Part shown: positions 6,022 to 13,976 of the stretch, one piece after another
Layout: every line of letters starts with the position of its first letter
Position numbering within the stretch: the stretch's first letter is position 1
Source of the DNA: an uncultured Sutterella sp.
GTDB lineage: Bacteria > Pseudomonadota > Gammaproteobacteria > Burkholderiales > Burkholderiaceae_F
DNA length: 19,358 bases
Assembly: GCA_900544335.1 (NCBI GenBank)
Contig: UQUS01000030.1
Span: forward strand, 1-19,358
Direction of reading: 5' to 3'
The notes under the pieces: generated by a model
Databases searched by the model: none
The model's input: only the letters and a program-made list of their open reading frames with translations
Told to the model about the DNA's origin: nothing
Translations under genes and position numbers: made by a program

Positions 6022-8775
6022 TTAATGGGCCGCCTCCCAGTTACTCGCAACTCCGACTTGCGTTAAAAGCGGAATCTCAAAGTGAGCCACACCTGCCATC
6101 AAGCGCGGGATAGCTTCCTTGACGACCTCGATTTCATCCTCAGGCACTTCGAAAACCAATTCGTCGTGCACCTGAAGAATCAGGCGCGTTTTAAGGTTTT
6201 CTTTTCGAATCCACGCATCGACGGCAATCATCGCACGCTTGATAACATCGGCTGCCGACCCTTGAACCGGCGCATTGATGGCAGCGCGTTCGGCAGCAGC
6301 CCGGACCTGAGCGTTCGGGCTTTTTAATTCCGGAATCCACAGACGGCGCCCCCAAATCGTTCGCACAAATCCTTTTTCAACGGCTTCTCGGCGCGATGTT
6401 TCCATGTACCGGGCCACCCCGGGATACCGAGCAAAATACTCGTCCATGTAGCGTTTGGCGCTCGTTCGATCAATGCCGAGGTTCTTAGCGAGCCCGAATG
6501 CACTCATTCCGTAAATAAGTCCGAAGTTAATGACTTTAGCCATACGCCGCTGCTCATTTGTTACGGCATCGAGAGCAACACCGAAAACTTCGCTTGCCGT
6601 GGCGCGATGCACGTCATCGCCCGCCGTAAAGGCGGCAATCAGGCGTTTATCACCCGACAGGTGGGCCATAAGTCGGAGTTCAATTTGCGAGTAGTCTGCC
6701 GAGACGATGACGCACCCTGCCTTGGCAACAAACGCCGCACGCACGCGGCGACCTTCTGCCGTTCGCACAGGGATGTTCTGTAGGTTCGGGTCCGAACTTG
6801 CGAGGCGCCCGGTCACGGCCGTTGCCTGTCCGAAGGTCGTGTGCACGCGCGCATCGGTCGCATCGACCATGCTCGGAAGTTTATCGGTGTAAGTGTTTTT
6901 AAGTTTCGTGAGTTTTCGGTACTCGAGAATCTGCTCGGCAATCGGATAATCGAGCGCAAGTTCCGCTAACACCTCTTCGCTTGTCGAGGGCGTACCGCCC
7001 GAAGTCTTTTTCTTGACGGGAAGCGCGAGCTTTTCAAAAAGAATGTGCGCCAGTTGCTTGGGACTAGCCGGGTTGACGGCCTCGCCGGCAAGTGTCGTAA
7101 TTTTCCCTTCAATCTCACGGATTCTTGTCGCGAGCTCTTCGCTTTCTTGCGCTAAAAGACGGGTGTCAATGCAAACACCCGTGCGCTCCATGGACCAAAG
7201 GACGGCACTCACGGGTAGCTCCATCTGACGATATAGACTCATTAAAGCCTTCTCACGAGCGAGTTTTTCACTGAGAACGCTACCTAACGCCTTAATGACC
7301 GCCGCCTCCTGCGCAAGCCACGGATAGGCCTTCGCGGAATCCACATCGGCAGCTTTTCGCCGCAAAGCCCCTTTGCCGAAAATTGCCTCCTCTTCAACTA
7401 GCGGCGTTGCTAAGTGCCGCAGCGACAAACCCGACAGCGTGTGATTCATGTGCGCTTCCAAGATGTAGCTTGCGAGCATCACATCGTCGGGAATCCCTCC
7501 CAAAGTCAAATCCATGTTCGATAGCACGTGACGCGCGTATTTGGCATCGTGAAACACTTTCGGCGCTGCAGAAGAAAGCCAAGGACCCAAAAGGGCTTTC
7601 AGGGTCTCAAAGGAAAAACCACCCTGATTTTTTGTCGGCACCACATACACTTCAAGGGGCGTCACAGCAAAAGCGATTGCGGCGGCCGTATCGTGCATCG
7701 GAAGGAGTCTGTCGGCAAGAAGCGCCACGGCAACGGGGCTCTCCCTCAGGCTTAAAAGGCGCGTTGCAAGAGTTTGAAGAGCCTTGTCCGAATCGACCGT
7801 GGTAAAGGAAATTGCGCCCTCTTGGAAAACCGAAGGCACCGACATTGCCCCGCCGCTGAAAGAAAATAGGTTGGCTTGAACTCCTAGTGTCGGCGCTTTG
7901 GGAGGAGCTTTCGGGTTAGGCGCGAGCGCTTTGGCTCCCTCTTTTCGCCCCGGAACTCGCATCTGCCAGCGCGCATAAAACGTAGTGAGCTCTAAGTCCG
8001 AGGCCGGGTGCAGCACCAAGTCCTTAAGATTCACGTCAAGCGCCACATCGGACTTAATTGTCACGAGGCGTCGCGATAAGTCTAGGTTCGGGATTCCCTC
8101 TCTTAAATACTCACCGATTTTGCCTTTCACGCTCGGGGCTGCCTCGATGACGCCTTGAAGCGAGCCGAATTCGCCGAGCCACTTGACGGCCGTTTTCGGT
8201 CCGCATTTATTAATGCCGGGAACGTTATCGACCTTGTCTCCCATCAGGGTTAAGTAATCGACGATGCGCTCCGGATACACGCCGTATTTGAGCTTGACAC
8301 CCTCACGACCGAGGATTTCGTGGGTCATGGTATTGACTAGGGAAATGTTCTCGGTCACAACTTGCGCTAAGTCTTTATCACCCGTGGCAATAAAAGCCTC
8401 AATCCCTTCGGCAGAGGCTCGGCAGGCCAGTGTGGCCAAAACGTCATCGGCCTCCACGCCCTCGATCTGCAAAAGGGGCCAACCGAGCAATTTGACCATC
8501 TGACGAATCGGCTCCAATTGCACCCGTAAGTCTTCGGGCATGGGCGGGCGATTGGCCTTGTATTCCGGGTAAATAGTGTGACGAAAGGTCTTGGCATGCG
8601 CATCGAACACGCACGCCACATAGTCGGGAGCAATCTTTGAGTACACATTTCGGAGCATCGCATGAAAGCCTTTAATGGCTCCCGTGGGCTCCCCGGAGCT
8701 CGTCGTTAAGGGAGGCAGTGCGTGATAGGCTCGAAATAGGTAGTTCGATCCATCAATCAAAAGAAGTTTGGTCAT
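6022..8775 (-). CDS. polA: DNA polymerase I, apparently without proofreading
   Basis: A 917-residue DNA polymerase I for lagging-strand gap filling and repair. The N-terminal 5'-3' exonuclease is intact: LLLIDGSNYLFRAYH, VFDAHAKTFRH, GVEADDVLATLA, ATGDKDL and MGDKVDNVPG. The C-terminal polymerase is also intact: SADYSQIELRLMAHLSGD (motif A), RRMAKVINFGLIYGMSAFGL (O-helix) and LQVHDELVFE (motif C). In the middle domain the E. coli exonuclease residues D355/E357 align with L/A in VALLADRL, D424 with A in DAKYARHV, and Y497/D501 with W/E, so 3'-5' proofreading should be absent. The start is taken as the ATG at 8773-8775 (MTKLLLIDG), the usual family start. A TTG five codons earlier is possible; neither has a strong ribosome binding site. 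Confidence 0.97.
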   Translation of the reverse strand: MTKLLLIDGSNYLFRAYHALPPLTTSSGEPTGAIKGFHAMLRNVYSKIAPDYVACVFDAHAKTFRHTIYPEYKANRPPMPEDLRVQLEPIRQMVKLLGWPLLQIEGVEADDVLATLACRASAEGIEAFIATGDKDLAQVVTENISLVNTMTHEILGREGVKLKYGVYPERIVDYLTLMGDKVDNVPGINKCGPKTAVKWLGEFGSLQGVIEAAPSVKGKIGEYLREGIPNLDLSRRLVTIKSDVALDVNLKDLVLHPASDLELTTFYARWQMRVPGRKEGAKALAPNPKAPPKAPTLGVQANLFSFSGGAMSVPSVFQEGAISFTTVDSDKALQTLATRLLSLRESPVAVALLADRLLPMHDTAAAIAFAVTPLEVYVVPTKNQGGFSFETLKALLGPWLSSAAPKVFHDAKYARHVLSNMDLTLGGIPDDVMLASYILEAHMNHTLSGLSLRHLATPLVEEEAIFGKGALRRKAADVDSAKAYPWLAQEAAVIKALGSVLSEKLAREKALMSLYRQMELPVSAVLWSMERTGVCIDTRLLAQESEELATRIREIEGKITTLAGEAVNPASPKQLAHILFEKLALPVKKKTSGGTPSTSEEVLAELALDYPIAEQILEYRKLTKLKNTYTDKLPSMVDATDARVHTTFGQATAVTGRLASSDPNLQNIPVRTAEGRRVRAAFVAKAGCVIVSADYSQIELRLMAHLSGDKRLIAAFTAGDDVHRATASEVFGVALDAVTNEQRRMAKVINFGLIYGMSAFGLAKNLGIDRTSAKRYMDEYFARYPGVARYMETSRREAVEKGFVRTIWGRRLWIPELKSPNAQVRAAAERAAINAPVQGSAADVIKRAMIAVDAWIRKENLKTRLILQVHDELVFEVPEDEIEVVKEAIPRLMAGVAHFEIPLLTQVGVASNWEAAH

Positions 8776-8950
8776 ATCGAAAAAAAGCAAGAAATCTATC
8801 TCGAACTTTAACGGTTCAAGCCCCTTTTGTCAGGACTTGCCGGCTTGCTGAACTCCGCATTTTTCAGCTCAAACCGCATCGAGAAGCCTGTGGAATTCGG
8901 CATAATATCCTTGTTAGGATGTCCCACGATTTTTTATGCAAGAGATGCTT

Positions 8951-9334
8951 ATGTCTATGCGAAAAGAACGCCTTGTTACGCTTGCCGCCCTCGCTTTACT
9001 CACGCTCACGGCGGGTCTTACGTACGCCGCTTCCGAAGGGAAAGGCGCGGACGAGATGCGCTTGGAGCCTACGGCTGAAGACATGGCCAAAGCCCGCGCC
9101 GAACGCGCCAAGAAGGTCGATGACAAAGCCAACGTGTATGTCTCCGAACGCGGAACCGTCATTCGCAAAAACGTCGATCAAAACAATCACATGAAAAGCG
9201 TGACCGTCACCCCGAAGGAAACCGGCATCCCCTATACGATGGAAAACGAGACCGGAAAACCGATTGATAACGGACCGGGAGCCAACACGCGCTCGACACT
9301 CGGAACTCCCAAATTTATTGAATTTACCTGGTAA
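8951..9334 (+). CDS. DUF2782-type exported protein
   Basis: A small exported protein of about 127 residues. An N-terminal signal peptide (MRKERLVTLAALALL..., likely cut after TYA) leads to a hydrophilic domain with YVSERGTVIRK, VTVTPKETGIPYTM and a C-terminal KFIEFTW. This resembles DUF2782 proteins, which in beta- and gamma-proteobacteria typically sit between polA and thrB, exactly as here. The function is unknown. Several ATGs cluster at 8936, 8945, 8951 and 8957; 8951 is preferred because AAGAG sits about 6 nt upstream. A -10-like CATAAT (8900-8905) lies in the 175-bp gap to the divergent polA. Only 3 nt separate it from thrB, so it heads an operon. Confidence 0.75.
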   Translation: MSMRKERLVTLAALALLTLTAGLTYAASEGKGADEMRLEPTAEDMAKARAERAKKVDDKANVYVSERGTVIRKNVDQNNHMKSVTVTPKETGIPYTMENETGKPIDNGPGANTRSTLGTPKFIEFTW

Positions 9335-9337
9335 AAA

Positions 9338-10321
9338 ATGGCTGTCTTTACCCAGTTAACCGAAAGCGAGGTTACGGACCTTTTGCGCGAGTTTTCGCTC
9401 GGAGCGTTCGCCTCCTTAACCCCGATTGCTTCCGGTATTGAAAACACCAATTACTTTTTGACAACTGAAAACGGCAAGTGGGTTTTAACCGTCTTTGAGC
9501 GCTTGTCGTCCGAGGAACTTCCCTTTTATTTGGAGCTATGCGAGCACCTCGCGAAAAAAGGGTGCCGCGTGGCTCGTCCTCAGAAAACACGCAACGGAGG
9601 TCTTTTTACATATGTGCACGGCAAACCCATTGCCATTGCCGACTGTCTTCCCGGCCAAGAAATTACGACGGTGACCGTGTCCGAAGCCCGCTCGATGGGA
9701 GACCTTTTAGCCAAGATGCACCGAGCCGTCCGAGATTTTCCGCTCTTCCAAAAAAATCTCCGAGGTCTGGAGTGGTGGATTCAAACCGCCCCGAAAGTGC
9801 GTCCCTTTTTAAATGCCGGGCAAGAGGCGCTTTTGCAAGAAGAACTGGAACGCCAAATTGCCCTTAACAAAACCGATGCCTTCAAGGCTTTGACGGTCGG
9901 TGCCTGCCACTGTGATTTATTTAAAAATAACGCCTTAGCCGAAGGAATCGGAACCGACAAGGCTCACATCTCGGGCATCTTTGATTTTTATTTTGCCGGG
10001 TGCTCGCCGACACTTTTTGACCTAGCCGTCACCATGAACGACTGGTGCATCAATCCGAAAACGGGACGCTTTATTCCGGAGCTTTCTCAGGCCTTCATCG
10101 ATGCCTACCACGCCGTCAACCCGTTAGGAGCCAATGAAAAGGCCTTGTGGCGCGATATGCTTCGGGCAGCGGCACTTCGCTTTTGGCTTAGCCGCCTTTT
10201 TGATTTTTATCTACCGAGGCAGGCGGCGCTTCTGAAGCCCCATGACCCGACCCATTTTGAGCGCGTTCTGACAGACCGCAGAACCTGTACCCTTCCCTGG
10301 CCGACCGAGGCAAACCGATAA
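9338..10321 (+). CDS. thrB: Homoserine kinase (type II, APH-fold)
   Basis: A 327-residue kinase that phosphorylates L-homoserine with ATP to O-phosphohomoserine, feeding threonine synthase; cytoplasmic. The fold is that of aminoglycoside phosphotransferase-like kinases, not GHMP kinases. ENTNYFLTTENGKWVLTVFE (35-54) is the nucleotide-binding start, HCDLFKNN (191-198) is the catalytic loop with the base Asp193, and GIFDFYFAG (213-221) carries the metal-binding Asp, followed by LFDLAVTMNDW. The length is normal for the family. The residue between His and Asp of the catalytic loop is Cys where I expect a small residue such as Ala or Gly; this should be tolerated. It starts 3 nt after the DUF2782 gene and 5 nt before the next, so it is co-transcribed. 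Confidence 0.95.
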   Translation: MAVFTQLTESEVTDLLREFSLGAFASLTPIASGIENTNYFLTTENGKWVLTVFERLSSEELPFYLELCEHLAKKGCRVARPQKTRNGGLFTYVHGKPIAIADCLPGQEITTVTVSEARSMGDLLAKMHRAVRDFPLFQKNLRGLEWWIQTAPKVRPFLNAGQEALLQEELERQIALNKTDAFKALTVGACHCDLFKNNALAEGIGTDKAHISGIFDFYFAGCSPTLFDLAVTMNDWCINPKTGRFIPELSQAFIDAYHAVNPLGANEKALWRDMLRAAALRFWLSRLFDFYLPRQAALLKPHDPTHFERVLTDRRTCTLPWPTEANR

Positions 10322-10326
10322 GCTTT

Positions 10327-11139
10327 ATGACACCGACCCAACACTCCGAACGTCTCGGCCCGACAGCGGGCTTTTCCTGGCTCAAAAATGCCTTAATTGC
10401 CGTGCGCCATAGGGCCGCCCGGCTTTTTCTCATCGTCTTTTTCTACACGGCAACACTCGGGCTACTGATGCTCATTCCGGCCGCAGGTCCCGTTCTGTCC
10501 GCTCTTTTTATGCCCTTCGGGACCGTGCTGATCGGCTACGCCACGCGCGAAGCCATCGCTGACCGCATGCCCGACTTTTTCCCACTTGCCCGGGCTTTTT
10601 CCGACAAGGTGCTTCGGACCGATTTAATGTCAACGGGGCTCGTGTACGCCTTCGTGCTCATTACAGCACAGGCGCTTTACGGGTATCTCGCAGAACCCTA
10701 CTGGGCTCAGTGGCAAACACAAGCCAATGACCGCCTCGTGTGGGAGTCAGTTTTCGAACACTTCCCGTGGATGCCTTTAGGTGTTGCCTCGATTATCTAC
10801 ATTCCGGGCGTCATGGCCACGTGGTTTTCACCGCTCCTTTGTGCCGACAAGGGCATGAACTGGAAAAAAGCGCTTTTTTATTCCTTTTTCGGGTGTATCA
10901 CGAACATCCTTCCGATTCTTGTGCTCGGCTTTTTGTTGGTACTCGGGGTGACGGGAATTTTCTTTGTTGCCGGGCAACTCGTGGACCTTCTCGGCCTACA
11001 CTCGATTAACATGTTTATCTTCTTTCCGTTAAGTTGTCTTGTGCTCACCGTCATCTATGCGACCTACTGGCCGATGTACGAGGCACTTTTCGGCGGCACA
11101 CGCGGAAAAGATTCTTTGAAGGAGGAAAAATCCTTATGA
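10327..11139 (+). CDS. BPSS1780-type polytopic membrane protein
   Basis: A 270-residue inner-membrane protein with about six hydrophobic segments (near 33-51, 53-71, 101-121, 150-170, 185-215 and 228-248). Sequence and position beside thrB and polA fit the uncharacterised BPSS1780 family of beta-proteobacteria; the role is unknown. The hydrophilic N-terminus (1-30) and charged tail (GKDSLKEEKSL) are probably cytoplasmic. The ATG at 10327 lies 5 nt after the thrB stop without a good ribosome binding site, suggesting translational coupling. Its stop overlaps the start of the next gene (ATGA at 11136-11139). Confidence 0.75.
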   Translation: MTPTQHSERLGPTAGFSWLKNALIAVRHRAARLFLIVFFYTATLGLLMLIPAAGPVLSALFMPFGTVLIGYATREAIADRMPDFFPLARAFSDKVLRTDLMSTGLVYAFVLITAQALYGYLAEPYWAQWQTQANDRLVWESVFEHFPWMPLGVASIIYIPGVMATWFSPLLCADKGMNWKKALFYSFFGCITNILPILVLGFLLVLGVTGIFFVAGQLVDLLGLHSINMFIFFPLSCLVLTVIYATYWPMYEALFGGTRGKDSLKEEKSL

Positions 11140-11708
11140 CCGCTACCGTGAAACTTCCCGATCCGATTCCGATGGTCACGTCGCTCACGCAAGCGCTCGG
11201 AAAACGCCGTTCACGCCGTGAGTTTTCAGCCAAACCCCTTTCCCCGGCCTTGCTTTCCACACTTTTATGGTCGGCGGCGGGAATCAGTTCGGAAACCGGT
11301 CTTAGAACCGTTCCTTCGGCGATGGATTCCCGCGAAATCGTCGTTTTCGTCTTCGATGAGCAAGGCGTTTGGTTCTATGACGCCGAGAATGCCACGCTCA
11401 CGCAAACGACCGAAGGCGACAAGCGCCCCGAAACCACGCTCGGTCAGTTTTTCGTGGCCAAAGCCCCGGTGACGCTCCTTTTTGCCGCCGACACAACGCG
11501 TTGCGAGAAGATTAACGGGACGCGCTTGGAGCGGTGTCTGTGCGTCGATACCGGATGCATGACCATGGCAGGTCAACTCGCAGCCACGGCCTTGGGACTT
11601 GCGAGCGTTCCGCGCGCAAGTTTTGATCCGGCACGCATCACGCCGCTTTTGGGTTCGGACGGTCGCTTTACGCCGATTATGGCGCTGACGGTCGGCTATC
11701 CGGCATAA
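11136..11708 (+). CDS. Nitroreductase family protein (copy 1)
   Basis: A 190-residue flavoprotein of the nitroreductase/SagB-like superfamily. RRSRREF (24-30) is the FMN-phosphate-binding pattern. LSTLLWSAAGIS (40-51) and GLRTVPSAMDSREI (55-68) are the usual next conserved stretches, and GVWFYDAENATL is typical of the short SagB-like branch. GQLAATALGLASVPRASF and ALTVGYPA close the domain. FMN and NAD(P)H are expected cofactors; the substrate is unknown. The start at 11136 is set by GAAGGAGG shortly upstream and by the ATGA overlap with the preceding gene. A longer upstream frame is just the overlap with that gene. It is the fourth gene of the thrB operon and is followed by a diverged paralogue. 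Confidence 0.85.
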   Translation: MTATVKLPDPIPMVTSLTQALGKRRSRREFSAKPLSPALLSTLLWSAAGISSETGLRTVPSAMDSREIVVFVFDEQGVWFYDAENATLTQTTEGDKRPETTLGQFFVAKAPVTLLFAADTTRCEKINGTRLERCLCVDTGCMTMAGQLAATALGLASVPRASFDPARITPLLGSDGRFTPIMALTVGYPA

Positions 11709-11723
11709 CAAAGGCGCCTTTGT
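11708..11723. repeat. Perfect 16-bp palindrome between the two nitroreductase genes
   Basis: ACAAAGGCGCCTTTGT, beginning on the last base of copy 1's stop and ending directly against the ATG of copy 2 (11724). As RNA it folds into ACAAAG-GCGC-CUUUGU. The only Shine-Dalgarno-like bases for copy 2 (AAAGG, 11710-11714) are inside the left arm, so the structure could hold down translation. As DNA it could be a protein-binding site. Confidence 0.6.
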
Positions 11724-12416
11724 ATGCGTGTTTTTTCGTCTGATAAAAAAGGCTCTGAGGAGACACTTCGGAGCCTTCCCGTGCCCGCTCGCCTCGATGC
11801 GGCTTTAAGCGATGCCTTTCGGACTCGACGTTCGAACTATGAATTTTCCGACGATCCGATTAACGACAAGGATCTGTCGACGATTCTGTGGGCCGCCGAC
11901 GGACGTCTGGCGAAAAAAGACGACTTAAGGACGACGCCTTCGGTTCTGCAAAAGCATTGCGTGAGCATCTATGTCGTGAAATCCAACGGCGTTTGGCTTT
12001 GGGATAACACCCGAAGAGCCTTGGTTTTCTTAATCGACAAAGATTGCCGAAAGGACGTGTGCCTGACGGACCCCTTAATCGAAAGCGCTCCGGTGCACCT
12101 CATCTATGTCGCCAATCCCATCGAAACACACCGTTCGGCCGTTGATACGTTAAAGCGTCTTTTCAGGGTCAAATCGAAAGAAAGCGACCCGGCGCTCCGA
12201 GACTTTTTCAAAACGTACGGACCAGCTGTGGAAATCGGGGCTAAGGTCGAGGCCGTGTACTTAGCGTGCGCCGCTCTTTCGATTCGGTGTCTTGCACGGA
12301 TGAGTTTTGACCCGAAGGCCGTTAGAAAGGCCTTGCATCTGACGGCCGGCCAACGCCCGCTTTGTGCGCAGACACTCGGCTACAAGCCGACATCGCTATT
12401 TAACATTGCGCTTTAG
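11724..12416 (+). CDS. Nitroreductase family protein (copy 2, diverged)
   Basis: A 230-residue paralogue of the preceding gene. Shared landmarks are RRSNYEFSDDPI (35-46; copy 1 RRSRREFSAKPL), LSTILWAADG, LRTTPSVLQ, NGVWLWDNTRRAL and MSFDPKAVRKAL ... LGYKP (copy 1 SFDPARITPLL ... VGYPA). It differs by a longer N-terminus and an insert of about 20 charged residues (LKRLFRVKSKESDPALRD), and the core TGCMTMAGQLAATALGL of copy 1 is replaced by EIGAKVEAVYLACAALSI. Substrate or partner specificity has therefore probably changed; flavin binding may be kept through RRS. Its 3' end overlaps the convergent Nudix gene by 21 bp, so no intrinsic terminator separates them. Confidence 0.75.
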   Translation: MRVFSSDKKGSEETLRSLPVPARLDAALSDAFRTRRSNYEFSDDPINDKDLSTILWAADGRLAKKDDLRTTPSVLQKHCVSIYVVKSNGVWLWDNTRRALVFLIDKDCRKDVCLTDPLIESAPVHLIYVANPIETHRSAVDTLKRLFRVKSKESDPALRDFFKTYGPAVEIGAKVEAVYLACAALSIRCLARMSFDPKAVRKALHLTAGQRPLCAQTLGYKPTSLFNIAL

Positions 12417-12986
12417 AGCGGCTTGCCGCGCATCAAGCCAGAAAAGCGCTCCGAGCGTTTTGGCATCGGTAATCGTCCCTTCGACGGCCATCGCGCGCAC
12501 TTGAGAAATCGGCATGCGCACGACCGTTAAGAACTCATTGGAATCTAGGTGGCGCTCGCCCTGATGAAAACCGCGCGCCAAGTACACATCGATGTGCTCG
12601 TTACTGTACCCGAGGGCGTTGTGTAGCGTGCCTAAAAACGTCCACTCCGAAGCCACAAGACCCGTTTCTTCCGTCAATTCCCGCTTGGCACAGACCAAGG
12701 AAGCTTCACCCGGATCAATTTTGCCGGCCGGAATCTCCCAAACGGCGTGTCCGATCGGCGCTCTCCACTGACGTTCGAGAATGACGTTGTCTTTCTCATC
12801 GATAGCCAAAATAGCACACGCTCCGGGGTGCTTGATGATGTCCCGGTGAGAAATCTGACCGTTCGGCAGACGTACCTGCTGCCGATAAAGCGGAATAAAC
12901 GAATCCTTACCCGATAAAAGCGTCTCGGAGAGAACGGTTTCTTTTAAGGCGGCATCGCCCGCAATCTCATCTTTGCAATCAGACAT
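12396..12986 (-). CDS. Nudix hydrolase, ADP-ribose pyrophosphatase-like
   Basis: A 196-residue Mg2+-dependent hydrolase. The Nudix box is complete at 88-110: G88, E94, then REL-x-EE-x-GL (R102, E103, E106, E107, G109). The upstream VRLPNGQISHRDIIKHPGA and VILERQWRAPIGHAVWEIPAG stretches match the ADP-ribose/sugar-nucleotide branch (NudF/YffH-like), which cleaves ADP-ribose or similar to AMP and a phosphosugar. The exact substrate is inferred only at branch level. Its ATG overlaps the end of smpB by 8 bases, so the two are translationally coupled with smpB first. Confidence 0.88.
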   Translation of the reverse strand: MSDCKDEIAGDAALKETVLSETLLSGKDSFIPLYRQQVRLPNGQISHRDIIKHPGACAILAIDEKDNVILERQWRAPIGHAVWEIPAGKIDPGEASLVCAKRELTEETGLVASEWTFLGTLHNALGYSNEHIDVYLARGFHQGERHLDSNEFLTVVRMPISQVRAMAVEGTITDAKTLGALFWLDARQAALKRNVK

Positions 12987-13464
12987 CTTTGTAGTTCTGA
13001 CGAGGTTTACCCCGCGTCATATCGTTTTTCATAATGCGCTCTTGCGTGCGCTTCCATTCTTTTTTACTTTGATCGTTGCGCTTTTCGTAAGCTTTTTTGC
13101 CGCGCGCGAGCGCCAGCGCGAGTTTGACACGGTTATTTTTAAAGTGTAGGTCCAAAGGAACCAAGGCGTACCCGGCGCGTTCGACCTTACCGATTAGGCG
13201 CTCGATTTCCCGCTTGTGCATCAAAAGCTTACGGGTACGACTCATCTCGGGCTTTTCATGCGTGCTGATTTGATCGGCAGGCGTCATGTGGGCATTGCAA
13301 AGAAACAACTCCCCGTCTCTGACGTACACGTGCGCCAGATTAATCGTCGCCCGACCGGCCCGCACGCTTTTAACTTCCCACCCGCGCAGTACCAATCCGG
13401 CTTCAAAACGCTCCTCGATAAAATAATCGAACGTCGCCCGTCTGTTTTTAATCGGTCCAGCCAT
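12979..13464 (-). CDS. smpB: SsrA-binding protein SmpB
   Basis: A 161-residue tmRNA-binding protein that loads tmRNA onto stalled ribosomes in trans-translation. Conserved blocks run in order: IKNRRATFDYFIEERFEAGL, LRGWEVKSVRAGRATI, SRTRKLLMHKREIERL, GYALVPLDLHFKNNRVKLAL, and ARGKKAYEKRNDQSKKEW, with a basic C-terminal tail (RIMKNDMTRGKPRQNYKDV). The start is placed at the ATG of 13462-13464 (MAGPIKN) because ACAGGA lies about 5 nt upstream and the length then equals the usual 160 or so residues; in-frame ATGs at 13479 and 13497 are possible. It lies divergent from rnfH with 50 bp between starts. Confidence 0.97.
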   Translation of the reverse strand: MAGPIKNRRATFDYFIEERFEAGLVLRGWEVKSVRAGRATINLAHVYVRDGELFLCNAHMTPADQISTHEKPEMSRTRKLLMHKREIERLIGKVERAGYALVPLDLHFKNNRVKLALALARGKKAYEKRNDQSKKEWKRTQERIMKNDMTRGKPRQNYKDV

Positions 13465-13514
13465 TAAAATCCTGTCCATCAAAGAGTTTCTCCGCATTTT
13501 AAAGCAAGCGCACC

Positions 13515-13826
13515 ATGTTCATTACCGTTGCCCGATTCGATTCGACGACCAGAAAGGCTCTTTTAAGCACTCTCACGCTACCGGAAGGCACCACCTTTGC
13601 GGCAGCTCTTCAATCGCTGGGGCTTTCTTATTCCCGAGAGACAACGGGGCTCTGGTGTCATAGCGTTGCCCCTGAGACGGTCTTGCGCGCAGGCGATCGC
13701 ATCGATATTGCCACACCCTTAGTTATTAACAGGGTCGAGGCGCGCCGTCTGCGTGCCAAAAAGAGCGAAAAACCCGCTAAGGCGCTCCTAGCAAGGCACG
13801 GCGGAAAACGTCAACTTGTCAAGTAG
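13515..13826 (+). CDS. rnfH: RnfH/UPF0125-family ubiquitin-like protein
   Basis: A 103-residue small protein with a beta-grasp layout. The best block is LRAGDRIDIATPLVINRVEARRLRAKK (about 57-83), the family's GDRVEIYRPLxxDPxEARRxRA signature. The N-terminus (MFITVARFDS, then LPEGTTFAAALQSLGL) also fits. The molecular role of RnfH is not established. In many proteobacteria smpB is divergent from ratA-rnfH; here ratA is missing between them. The start has only weak ribosome binding site support. Confidence 0.8.
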   Translation: MFITVARFDSTTRKALLSTLTLPEGTTFAAALQSLGLSYSRETTGLWCHSVAPETVLRAGDRIDIATPLVINRVEARRLRAKKSEKPAKALLARHGGKRQLVK

Positions 13827-13902
13827 TTTTCGTGCCTATTTTTTAAGCACTCTAATAAAATCAATGCTCTGAAGGAGTCGGTATTGGAAAACTAGTTCTC
13901 TC

Positions 13903-13930
13903 TCCACAGATTCTGTGGAAAACATTTTTT
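13903..13930 (+). terminator. Dyad and T-run after rnfH: terminator or operator
   Basis: TCCACAGA-T-TCTGTGGA (13903-13919) is a perfect dyad, followed by AAAAC-A and TTTTTT (13925-13930). As RNA it gives a 7-bp stem with a 3-nt loop and a U-run, enough for a modest terminator of rnfH. The half-site CCACAGA recurs at 13944-13950 over the expected -35 region of guaB, so a DNA-binding role is also possible. Confidence 0.5.
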
Positions 13931-13965
13931 ACGAATCGCCGAACCACAGAGGTAACCGTCCACGG

Positions 13966-13971
13966 TATAAT
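13966..13971 (+). promoter_or_regulatory. guaB -10 box
   Basis: A perfect TATAAT places transcription start near 13977-13980. The -35 window (around 13943-13948, ACCACA) is not consensus, which suggests an activator or a weak, regulated promoter. The base composition right after the -10 (GCGGCGC) is GC-rich, as in discriminators of growth-rate-controlled promoters; that reading is inference. Confidence 0.6.
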
Positions 13972-13976
13972 GCGGC

